Source: Chitinimonas sp036961565
Lineage (GTDB): Bacteria; Pseudomonadota; Gammaproteobacteria; Burkholderiales; Chitinimonadaceae
Reading direction: 5' to 3'
NCBI RefSeq assembly: GCF_036961565.1
Contig: NZ_JBAMDD010000001.1
Location: forward strand, 62,001 to 126,000
Length of the DNA stretch: 64,000 nt
Part shown: positions 43,705 to 51,302 of the stretch, one piece after another
Position numbering within the stretch: position 1 is the stretch's first letter
How the letters are laid out: every line of letters begins with the position of its first letter
Translations under genes and position numbers: made by a program
The notes under the pieces: generated by a model
The model's input: the letters and a program-made list of their open reading frames with translations, nothing else
Database searches by the model: none
Told to the model about the DNA's origin: nothing

Positions 43705-44325
43705 TCACACCGGCTTGATCAGGTAGACGCAGCGGCGGGCGCCCGCCAAAGCATGTTCGGCGCGCTCCACCGTGCAATCCGGCCCCAGCACTCGCTGGAA
43801 CACTTCCAGCTCGGAGCGGCAGAAGCCCTGGCATACACGTGCAGCGGCACAGATGGGGCAATGGTTTTCTATCAACAGCAGGGCGCCGTCGGCCGCAGGC
43901 TGGACCTCGGCCATATAGCCCTCCTCGTCGCGGGCCTGGGCTAGGTGGGTTACCTTGTCTTCCAGCGCTGGGCTAGTGGCCAGCCGTGCACGGTACAGCG
44001 CCTCGCTACTGGTTTCGCGGGCGCTGATTAGCTTCTCCAGCCCGGCCTCGCCGAACAGGCTGCGCACCTGCTCCAGCAGTTGTAACGTCAGGTCGGCGTG
44101 GCGGTCTGGGAAGCGGGCATGGCCGGCCTCGGTCAAGCACCAGTAGCGCGCCGGGCGGCCTACCTTGTCGGCGCGGTCTTCGGTGCTGAGCAGGCCTTTC
44201 TCCTGCCAGCCTTCCAGATGGCGGCGCGCGCCCATGGAGGTAAGGTCCAGCAAGGCCGCCAGTTGCTGGGCGGTTTGTGGACCCCGGGTCTTGAGCAGGA
44301 AGAGGATTTGATCGGCGGTATTCAT
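43705..44325 (-). CDS. SufR-like helix-turn-helix regulator with C-terminal cysteine cluster
   Basis: A 206-residue regulator of the DeoR/ArsR-like COG2345 group. The N-terminal winged helix domain (about 3-70) has KTRGPQTAQQLAALLDLTSM and VGRPARYWCLTEAG. The C-terminal part has Cys156, Cys169, Cys184 and Cys199 with spacing C-x12-C-x14-C-x14-C, close to the SufR iron-sulphur ligand spacing C-x12-C-x13-C-x14-C, plus extra Cys159 and Cys165. Its ATG overlaps the MFS stop by four bases. An Fe-S or redox sensor for the uptake genes is inferred. Confidence 0.85.
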   Translation of the reverse strand: MNTADQILFLLKTRGPQTAQQLAALLDLTSMGARRHLEGWQEKGLLSTEDRADKVGRPARYWCLTEAGHARFPDRHADLTLQLLEQVRSLFGEAGLEKLISARETSSEALYRARLATSPALEDKVTHLAQARDEEGYMAEVQPAADGALLLIENHCPICAAARVCQGFCRSELEVFQRVLGPDCTVERAEHALAGARRCVYLIKPV

Positions 44326-45542
44326 GGCTGCACGGTCTGGGCTGCGGCTTCTGGTGAGGATGCTAACCGCCAGCGGGTGATGCGCCAAGCCGCCCAGGTG
44401 GTGGAGGCTGCACCCAGCAAGAGGATCAGCCGGGTGTCGATCAAGGTCAGCACAGCGCCGGCCATGGCCATGAGTATATTGGCCAGGCAGAAGGTGGTGG
44501 CAAGCAGGCCCATGACGGCTCCTTGACCATGGTGGCCAAATCGGTCGGCGCACCAGGCGGGCAGGATGGCGTTGTAATAGGCGTTGGGGATGGCAAACAA
44601 CACAATGGCAGCCAGGCCGAAGCGGACATCGGCCAGGGCGACAAAGGCGACTGTGGCGGCTGTGCCATAGGCGTAGAGGCTGGCACGTTGCAGCGGCGGC
44701 GCGCTGCTGGGGCGGCCAGCCAGCAGCGAGGTGGCTGTCATCAGCCCGCAGAGCGCTGCCGTGGCCCAGGCAATGCCACGGGCGTCGTAATGGGCGAACT
44801 CCACCAGCCAGAGCGGATAGAACTCGTAGAACGCGGTGACACCGCAGGTGTAAGCCAGCTGTATGGCAAACAGGGTGCGTAGCTCGGCGTGCCGCAACAG
44901 ATTGAGTGCATGTTGATGGCGAGCCACCTGCCACCACGAGGTGGTGGCCTTGCTGGCGGATTCACGCGGCAGGGCCAGCGTTACCAGCAGGGTGGTGAGC
45001 AGCAGTGCGATGGCGGCCACCCAGAACGGCGCTGTCAGGCCCCAGCCCAGGGTTGCGGCAGCCAGCAGTGGCCCGGCCAGCCAGCCCAGGTAGAAGGCAC
45101 CGTTCAGCCAGGAGAAGGCACGCACTCGCAGGTCGCCTTCCAGCTTGTCGGCCAGCAGGGCGCGGGCGACGGAGCCATTGCCTTCCAGCAGGCCGGTGGC
45201 AAAGCGTGCCAGCATGAACAGCGGGTAGGACTGCAGCACTAGTGCCACTGCTGTCAGGGCGTGGCCCAAGGCGGCGCCCAGGGCGGTGGTGATCAATACG
45301 GGGCGACGCCCATAGCGGTCGGAAAGGGGGCCCAGCAAGGTAGAGCCGATCAGCAGCCCCAGGGGGTTGATGGCCAAGGCCAGGCTGAACAGCAGCTTGG
45401 GCGGCAGCCCCATGAAGTGATTGAACTCATTGACACTGCCAGCCGCGAACAAGGGCGGCAGGATGGGGTAGGGCAGGGCTGCGCCTATGGTGGAAAGCAG
45501 GGCCAGCAGGCAAGCTGCTGTGATCAGCAGGGTGTGCTTCAT
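44322..45542 (-). CDS. Major facilitator superfamily transporter
   Basis: A 406-residue protein with twelve predicted helices. Motif A between helices 2 and 3 is GPLSDRYGRRPVL. Its N-terminal half includes NGAFYLGWLAGPLLAAATLG. It is the first gene of the leftward five-gene cluster and overlaps the regulator by four bases. Export or inner-membrane import of a siderophore, as done by RhtX/FptX-type carriers, fits the neighbours, but drug or sugar efflux cannot be excluded. Confidence 0.88.
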   Translation of the reverse strand: MKHTLLITAACLLALLSTIGAALPYPILPPLFAAGSVNEFNHFMGLPPKLLFSLALAINPLGLLIGSTLLGPLSDRYGRRPVLITTALGAALGHALTAVALVLQSYPLFMLARFATGLLEGNGSVARALLADKLEGDLRVRAFSWLNGAFYLGWLAGPLLAAATLGWGLTAPFWVAAIALLLTTLLVTLALPRESASKATTSWWQVARHQHALNLLRHAELRTLFAIQLAYTCGVTAFYEFYPLWLVEFAHYDARGIAWATAALCGLMTATSLLAGRPSSAPPLQRASLYAYGTAATVAFVALADVRFGLAAIVLFAIPNAYYNAILPAWCADRFGHHGQGAVMGLLATTFCLANILMAMAGAVLTLIDTRLILLLGAASTTWAAWRITRWRLASSPEAAAQTVQP

Positions 45543-45606
45543 GGCGGAGGCCGGTATAGGGAGATATGGGAGGCAGGGCTTCAGTGTGCAACGTACACAC
45601 CATTAA

Positions 45607-45624
45607 GTAAATAAAAAAATTTAC
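45607..45624. promoter_or_regulatory. Candidate operator upstream of the MFS/regulator cluster
   Basis: GTAAAT and ATTTAC form a perfect 6-bp inverted repeat separated by six A residues, 65 bases before the MFS start, in the only AT-rich stretch of the divergent region. A further dyad GTGTG/CACAC lies nearer the gene. Either could be bound by the SufR-like regulator; the site is inferred only from position. Confidence 0.4.
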
Positions 45625-45758
45625 AAATTAATAGGGGTAGCTGAACTTGCAGCGCGTGCCAGCGTTGTATCGTCACACCGCTGTCATCTGCCGATTTTGC
45701 TTTGCTGAACAAGGGCGTAAACTTCCGGCCTTTCCCCCGCAGTCAAAAACAGGCCGCC

Positions 45759-47579
45759 ATGAAGCCCGCTATTCACTACCGCATCGTACCCGTCTCGCCC
45801 GAAGCCCATTTGTTTGAAGTCACCCTCACCATAGACAAGCCAGAGTCTGCTGGTCAGCGGCTGGGATTACCGGTCTGGATACCGGGCTCCTATCTGGTGC
45901 GTGAATTTGCCAAGAATATCGTCAGTATCGAGGCGTTTGATGAACACGGTGCCTTGCCCATGGCCAAGCTGGACAAGCGCAGCTGGCAGGTAGCCCCCAC
46001 CCGTGCACCGTTGACGGTACGCTACACCGTGTATGGCTTTGACCTGTCGGTGCGTACCGCCTACCTGGACCAGACCCGTGCCTTTTTCAATGGCACCAGC
46101 CTGTGCCTGGGTGTGGAGGGCCAGCTTGATGCGCCCGTGGTCGTGGAACTGGTGGCGCCTGCAGGCAAGGACTACCGTGAATGGCGGGTGGCCACTTCGC
46201 TCAAGCCCCTCAAGGCCAAGCCCTTCGCCTTTGGCACCTATACGGCGGCCAATTACGATGAGCTGATCGATCACCCGGTCGAGCTGGGCGACTTCACCCT
46301 GATCCAGTTCAAGGCCTGTGGCGTGCCGCATGACTTCGTGCTGTCGGGCCGTTTGCCCAAGATCGATTCCAAGCGGCTGGCCCGTGACGTCAAGGCCATC
46401 TGCGAGTACCAGATCAAGCTGTTTGGCGAGCCGGCGCCATTTGATCGCTATGTGTTCATGAGCTTTGTTTCGGGCGACGGCTATGGTGGCCTTGAGCACC
46501 GTGCTTCCACGGCGCTGATGTGCAGCCGCGACAGCCTGCCGCAGCCTGGCGAGACCGGTATGAAGAGCAGCTACCGGCAGTACCTGGGCTTGATCAGCCA
46601 TGAGTATTTCCATACCTGGAACGTCAAGCGCATCAAGCCGGCGGCCTATGCACCTTACCCGGCCGATGGCGAAGCCTATTCCCGCCTGCTGTGGGCGTTC
46701 GAGGGACTGACCAGCTATTACGACGACCTGACATTGGTACGTACTGGCCTGATCGAGGTGGACAGCTATCTCGAGCTGCTGTCCCACACTATTACTGGCG
46801 TGTTGCGCTCGCCTGGCCGGCAGGTGCAGACGCTGGAGGATTCCAGCTTCGATACCTGGATCAAATACTATCGCCCCGATGAGAATGCCCCCAACAGCAT
46901 GGTGAGCTACTACACCAAGGGCGCGTTGGCAGGCATGTGCCTGGACCTGCATATCCGCAAGGAAACAGCCGGCAAGCAATCGCTGGACGACGTGATGCTG
47001 GCCCTGTGGCAGCGCTATGGCCGCGATTTCTACCAGGGCAAGCCGGTGGGTGTGCCCGAAGAGGGCTGGGAGGCTGTGGCGGAGGAAGTGACGGGTCTCA
47101 AGCTCAAGCCGCTGTTCGACCTGTTGCTGCGCAGCACCGAGGAATTGCCGCTGGAGGCAGCGCTGGCCCAGGTGGGGGTGCTATGGCAGGCGCGTGCCCA
47201 GGTGGGCGCTGGCGACAAGGGGGGCTGGCTGGACAAGGCCAAGCCAGCCGGTGTGTGGCTGGGGGCGCGTACCGGCACCGATGCCGGCCTGGTGAAGCTG
47301 ACCCATCTGTTTACCGACGGCCCGGCCATGAATGCCGGTTTGTCGGCCAATGATGTGCTGGTGGCAATAGACGGGCTCAAGGCCAACCAGACCAATCTGG
47401 ATGCCGTACTGGCCACGGCCAAGCCGGGCGACAAGCTGGAGGTACTGGCTTTCCGCCGCGACGAGCTGCTCAAGTTCAAGCTCAAGCTCGATAGCGCACC
47501 CGCCACGACCGTGGGCCTGATGGCGAGCGAAGAGGACAAGGCCAAGCTGGCTGAACGGCGCGCTTGGCTGGGAGCCTGA
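45759..47579 (+). CDS. M61-family metallopeptidase with PDZ domain
   Basis: A 606-residue protein of the glycyl-aminopeptidase (M61) family. An N-terminal beta domain precedes the catalytic region, where HEYFH (His281, His285) and the downstream glutamate in WAFEGLTSYYDD are the zinc ligands. A PDZ domain (about 500-590) follows, with PAMNAGLSANDVLVAIDG. No signal peptide is visible, so it is probably cytoplasmic. The start at 45759 (MKPAIHYRI) is family-typical; the frame is open 57 bases upstream. Confidence 0.92.
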   Translation: MKPAIHYRIVPVSPEAHLFEVTLTIDKPESAGQRLGLPVWIPGSYLVREFAKNIVSIEAFDEHGALPMAKLDKRSWQVAPTRAPLTVRYTVYGFDLSVRTAYLDQTRAFFNGTSLCLGVEGQLDAPVVVELVAPAGKDYREWRVATSLKPLKAKPFAFGTYTAANYDELIDHPVELGDFTLIQFKACGVPHDFVLSGRLPKIDSKRLARDVKAICEYQIKLFGEPAPFDRYVFMSFVSGDGYGGLEHRASTALMCSRDSLPQPGETGMKSSYRQYLGLISHEYFHTWNVKRIKPAAYAPYPADGEAYSRLLWAFEGLTSYYDDLTLVRTGLIEVDSYLELLSHTITGVLRSPGRQVQTLEDSSFDTWIKYYRPDENAPNSMVSYYTKGALAGMCLDLHIRKETAGKQSLDDVMLALWQRYGRDFYQGKPVGVPEEGWEAVAEEVTGLKLKPLFDLLLRSTEELPLEAALAQVGVLWQARAQVGAGDKGGWLDKAKPAGVWLGARTGTDAGLVKLTHLFTDGPAMNAGLSANDVLVAIDGLKANQTNLDAVLATAKPGDKLEVLAFRRDELLKFKLKLDSAPATTVGLMASEEDKAKLAERRAWLGA

Positions 47580-47945
47580 GGCCAAGCTGTTCGCACCCTG
47601 TGGGCGGGTAGCACCGCCACTAGGGTGTTGCTGGTTGTGCCATGGGCGAAGGTGCATCGCACCTTCGCCTTGCTACTGGTCGGGACGCCGCGCTATCGGG
47701 TATCACACGGTTGTGGTGCTTCGTCGGCGCAGGCTGCATGTCTTCAACTTGGCACTGCAGGATGTCTGCAGTGCATGGCCGCAAGAAAATGGTCACATAG
47801 GCCCGCTAGGATCTGGGGCGAGACTGCGCGATGAGAATCATACGAGCGGTTTCACTTCCCTCCCCATCGCTACCGCCCTGCCGCTGACCCCTGCTACACC
47901 TTGGCGGGTGTTGTTTTGCGAAAGGCAAACGGGCACGCCTAGAAC
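47580..47945. other. 366-bp intergenic region with a hairpin
   Basis: No gene is seen. A perfect 11-bp stem with ATC loop (GGCGAAGGTGC with GCACCTTCGCC) lies at 47645-47669 and is followed by TTGCT; it could act as terminator for the M61 gene. The rest may hold the promoter for the TrhA gene, with no element I can name. Confidence 0.45.
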
Positions 47946-48587
47946 ATGTCGCAACGTGCGCAGACCCAGCTCGAAGAGATCGCCAACAGCCTGAGCCATG
48001 GTATCGGCCTGATCGCCGCGGTGGCCGCTGCGCCCATGTTGATCGTCGCCAGCGTGCGACAAGGCAATGGCGCTCTGGTGGTAGGCACCGTTATTTTCTC
48101 GGTCACCATGGTACTGGTCTATCTCAGCTCCATGCCCTACCACGCGGTGTCAGCGTGTCGTTGGCGCGAGCGTCTGCTTCAGCTTGATCACGGCGCCATT
48201 CCCTTGTTTATAGCTGGCAGCTATACCCCGTTTGCCCTGGGGGCTGGAGTAGGGCGGTGGGGCTGGCTGCTGTTTGGCAGTGTCTGGTTGCTGGCCTTGG
48301 GCGGCTTGGTGCTGCGGGCCATGGGCTGGCTGAAGCGGCCGCTGTATTCCACCGGCCTGTACTTGCTGATGGGCTGGCTGGTGCTGATTGCCGCCTGGTC
48401 GCTGGCGGCGCATCTGACGCCCGCTAGCCTTGCCTGGCTGATCTCGGGCGGGGTGGCCTATACGGTGGGTGTGCTGTTTTTCGCCTTGGATGCCCATGTG
48501 CGTTTCGGGCATTTTATCTGGCACCTGTTTGTCATGACCGGTAGCACATGCCATGTGCTGGCAGTCATGGCCGTTGCTACCCGTTAG
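47946..48587 (+). CDS. trhA: Hemolysin III/TrhA family membrane protein (PAQR)
   Basis: A 213-residue protein with seven predicted helices. It carries the family motifs: E-x2-NSLSHGIG near the start, SSMPYHAV, RLLQLDHGAIPLFIAGSYTPF, and the late H-x3-H pattern in FGHFIWHLFVMTGSTCHVLA, whose His/Asp residues build a metal site as in PAQR receptors. The toxin name is historical; TrhA is linked to membrane homeostasis. No ribosome site is apparent. The stop is followed by only three bases before the MITE-like element. Confidence 0.9.
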   Translation: MSQRAQTQLEEIANSLSHGIGLIAAVAAAPMLIVASVRQGNGALVVGTVIFSVTMVLVYLSSMPYHAVSACRWRERLLQLDHGAIPLFIAGSYTPFALGAGVGRWGWLLFGSVWLLALGGLVLRAMGWLKRPLYSTGLYLLMGWLVLIAAWSLAAHLTPASLAWLISGGVAYTVGVLFFALDAHVRFGHFIWHLFVMTGSTCHVLAVMAVATR

Positions 48588-48593
48588 CGCTTA

Positions 48594-48895
48594 GAGCCTG
48601 TTCAAAGTCTTTTCACCGCGTCGTTCGCAACCTTGCCGGATGAAGGGCAAGGCGCAAGCCGCGCAGCGGTACGGGTTCCGGTACCGGTACCGTAAGCGGC
48701 TTGCAACGCCGCCATTCGCCGGCAAGGCTGCGAACCCGTACGGGAGCCCGAAGGGCTGAACTGGAAAACGGCCATTCACTGCGTTGTGGTGCTTGGCAAT
48801 AACTGGTTATTGCCTGCGCACCACGCCTTGTGCCTGGCCATTTTCCAGATCAGCCCAGCGGGCCGGCGCGCGGCGAAAAGACTTTGAACAGGCTC
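48594..48895. mobile_element. MITE-like non-coding element with 27-bp terminal inverted repeats
   Basis: A 302-bp element with terminal repeats beginning GAGCCTGTTCAAAGTC (48594-48620 and 48869-48895; 26 of 27 match), flanked by TTA on both sides (48591-48593, 48896-48898), a likely 3-bp target duplication. Inside are two nested stem-loops: left arm 48623-48639 with 48719-48735 (16/17) enclosing GCAAGCCGC/GCGGCTTGC; right arm 48753-48774 with 48835-48856 (20/22) enclosing GTGGTGC/GCACCAC and GCAATAAC/GTTATTGC around a two-base loop. No transposase. The ends and TNA target resemble the IS1031 group of IS5, from memory. It lies between two convergent stop codons. Confidence 0.8.
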
Positions 48896-48903
48896 TTAGG
48901 CCG

Positions 48904-49641
48904 CTAGCGATACACATCCTGCTGTGCCCGCCAGACCGGGTCACGCTCCATGGCGCTAAGTACGGCAGTGAGATCGGGCAGCACCTCGGCGTATTCCTTG
49001 GGTATCAGGATATAGCGCTCGAAGCGGTCGTGCGGTTTGCTGGCCACAAAGAAACGCCCTGTCCATTCTGTCTGGTGGCGCAGGTAATACTCCAGTGTGG
49101 GCCGGCTGACGATGGCGGCATCGATGCGGCCCAGGGCCAGTTTGCCCAGATTGGCCCCTTCACTGAAGGCATCCTCGCGGATGATGCGGCCTGAGCGCAC
49201 CAGCTCATCGACCCCGTAGTAGTAATACCCGGTAGGTAGCCCGATGCGCTTGCCTACGAGGCTGTCCGGCCCATCATAGTGGATGGCCTTGTCTGAGCGG
49301 GAGACGACGACGTCCTCGTCCTGCATGAAAGCGGGAGACCAGAGGTAGCGGGTGCGGGTTTCGTCCTTGAACCAGATGGGATGCACGCCCAGTACCAGGC
49401 CCTTGAGTCGGCCCAGCTCAAGGTCGCTCTCCAGTCGCCGCCGTGGCAGGTAGACCGTCTTGAACTGATGGGCGCTGATGCGCTCGTTCAGATAGCGGGC
49501 CAGATCGTAGTACAGGCCGACGCCGCGATCAGCATCAACGATGTAAGGTGGCTTGAGGTGGTAGGCATTGAGCAATACCTCCATGGCCTGCACCGGCCAG
49601 GCAAGCAACGCAACGACCAGTCCAAGCAAGGCAGACTTCAT
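48904..49641 (-). CDS. Periplasmic binding protein, SBP_bac_3-like, orphan
   Basis: A 245-residue protein with signal peptide (1-18, ending VQA). The mature part has NAYHLKPPYIVDADRGVGLYYDLARYL and IGLPTGYYYYGVDEL, typical of the amino-acid-binding-like fold but divergent from transporter SBPs. GAGGAG precedes ATG 49641. The stop is five bases from the target duplication of the MITE-like element. No transport genes adjoin, so it may be a sensor or scavenger. Confidence 0.78.
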   Translation of the reverse strand: MKSALLGLVVALLAWPVQAMEVLLNAYHLKPPYIVDADRGVGLYYDLARYLNERISAHQFKTVYLPRRRLESDLELGRLKGLVLGVHPIWFKDETRTRYLWSPAFMQDEDVVVSRSDKAIHYDGPDSLVGKRIGLPTGYYYYGVDELVRSGRIIREDAFSEGANLGKLALGRIDAAIVSRPTLEYYLRHQTEWTGRFFVASKPHDRFERYILIPKEYAEVLPDLTAVLSAMERDPVWRAQQDVYR

Positions 49642-49721
49642 CGACAGCTCCTCAGACACGCATTTTTCATCAGTCTAGGTCGTCGGCGCGGGCTTGGGTC
49701 TGGCTGCCGCCGAGCGGCGTC

Positions 49722-50984
49722 TCAGACTTGTGGGCCAACAAAGCCGAAGTCTAGTTCTGGCCGTTTGCCGGACATGATTTCGGCTATGGCTCGGCCCGAG
49801 CCGGGGCCTTCTGTCCAGCCCAGGGTGCCGTGGCCGGTGTTGAGGTAAAGATTGCGCACCGATGAGCGGCCGATGATGGGGACGTTGGAGGGGGTGGAAG
49901 GGCGCAAGCCTGTCCAGTACTGTACCGAGTTGGGGTCGGCAGAGTTGGGGAACAGCGAGAAGTAGCGTTTGGTCAGTGCCTCGCAGCGCACCTCGTTGAG
50001 TTCTGTGTTGTAGCCATTGAGCTCGGCGGTACCGGCGATGCGTATGCGGTCGCCCAGGCGGGTGTAGACCATCTTCATGGCGTCATCGGTGATGCTGACG
50101 GTGGGGGCGCCCTCGTAGTCTTCCAGCGACACGGTGGCCGAATAGCCCTTGGTGGGATACACCGGCAGGTACACGCCCAAGGGGGCGGTCAGCAGGGGGC
50201 TGTAGCTGCCCAGGCAGACCAGGTAGTAATCGGCACGCAGTGTCTCCTGCTGGCCATCGCTATCGCAAACACGTACCCCGCTGACTTCGCCGCCGCTGCT
50301 TTCCAGTGCCCGTATGCAGGTGTTGAAGCGGAACTCGACTCCCTTGTCGGCGGCCAGTTGCGACAGGCGCTGGGTAAACAGACGGGCGTCGCCTGATTCG
50401 TCTTCCTCGGCATAGATGGCACCCACCAGCCGGCTGCCCAGCCCGGCCAGGGCCGGTTCCAGTTCGACGGCGCGCTCGGCCGTGATGGCATCGCGGTGGC
50501 AGTTGTATTGGCGCATCAGTGCCGACGACTCGGCAGCCGCATCGTAGGTTTGCTGGTCAAAGAATATCTGCAGGATGCCGCGGCTCAGTTGGTCGTATTC
50601 GATACCGGTGCTGGCGCGTAGATCGCGCAGTGTCTCGCGGCTATAGAGGCCCAGGTTGACCATCTGGATGATGTTGCGCTCATTGCGGCTGGGCAGGCAT
50701 TCGCGCAGGAACTGCAGGCCCCAGGCCCATTGACGGGGGTCCAGCCGGGGGCGGAAAAGCAGCGGCGAATCATCACGCCATAGCCATTTGAGCACCTTCA
50801 GGGGGGCGTCGGGGTTGGCCCATGGTTCGGATTGCGATACCGATATCTGGCCACCGTTGGCAAAGCTGGTCTCCAGGGCAGCTTCGGGCTGCCTGTCGAT
50901 GACCGTGACGTCAAAGCCGGCCTCGCGCAAGAACCAGGCGGAACTGACACCGGTGATGCCGGCCCCCAGAATGATGACTTTCAA
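49722..50984 (-). CDS. dadA: D-amino-acid dehydrogenase small subunit
   Basis: A 420-residue FAD enzyme oxidising D-alanine and other D-amino acids. The dinucleotide motif is GAGITG at residues 7-12, and the C-terminal FAD contact GHGTLGWTEGPGSGRA is complete. The start is taken as TTG 50984, because AAGGAG lies six bases upstream and the protein then starts MKVIILGAG like other DadA; an in-frame upstream extension would add about 45 basic residues with no family match. No alanine racemase adjoins. Confidence 0.93.
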   Translation of the reverse strand: MKVIILGAGITGVSSAWFLREAGFDVTVIDRQPEAALETSFANGGQISVSQSEPWANPDAPLKVLKWLWRDDSPLLFRPRLDPRQWAWGLQFLRECLPSRNERNIIQMVNLGLYSRETLRDLRASTGIEYDQLSRGILQIFFDQQTYDAAAESSALMRQYNCHRDAITAERAVELEPALAGLGSRLVGAIYAEEDESGDARLFTQRLSQLAADKGVEFRFNTCIRALESSGGEVSGVRVCDSDGQQETLRADYYLVCLGSYSPLLTAPLGVYLPVYPTKGYSATVSLEDYEGAPTVSITDDAMKMVYTRLGDRIRIAGTAELNGYNTELNEVRCEALTKRYFSLFPNSADPNSVQYWTGLRPSTPSNVPIIGRSSVRNLYLNTGHGTLGWTEGPGSGRAIAEIMSGKRPELDFGFVGPQV

Positions 50985-51302
50985 CCGTTTCTCCTTGGCG
51001 CCAATATCAGGCAGGGCAAGCGATGGCGTTTGCATCGCCACTGTAGCGGGCCTAATAATAACTAAGTAGCGGCGGCGCTTGCAGACTATGTCGGCAAGTT
51101 TGCCATGTCTTCCGGGCGGAGGGCGTGGCAATGGTGGCTTGTTCGGCTAGATCGGCCCAGTCAGGTCGGCTCGGCCAGATTGGCCTTGTTGCCGATCGCC
51201 AGGCACAGCTAACATGAATGCCATACTCGCTTCAATATGCGGCAGCCCCTCTATAGGCCGCAAGTGCAGCATGAATCAACAAGAATATCGGGGACCTCAT
51301 AC
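50985..51302. other. 318-bp divergent region between dadA and the histidine kinase gene
   Basis: Contains short repeated GGCTCGGCCAGATTGGCC-like sequence near 51170 and no supported gene. Promoters for both genes should be here but no clear -10/-35 pair could be fixed. Confidence 0.35.

Noticed and set aside
48591..49194. Small open frames covering the MITE-like element.
   Set aside because: They run through its terminal repeats and hairpins; amino-acid content reflects inverted repeats, not a protein.
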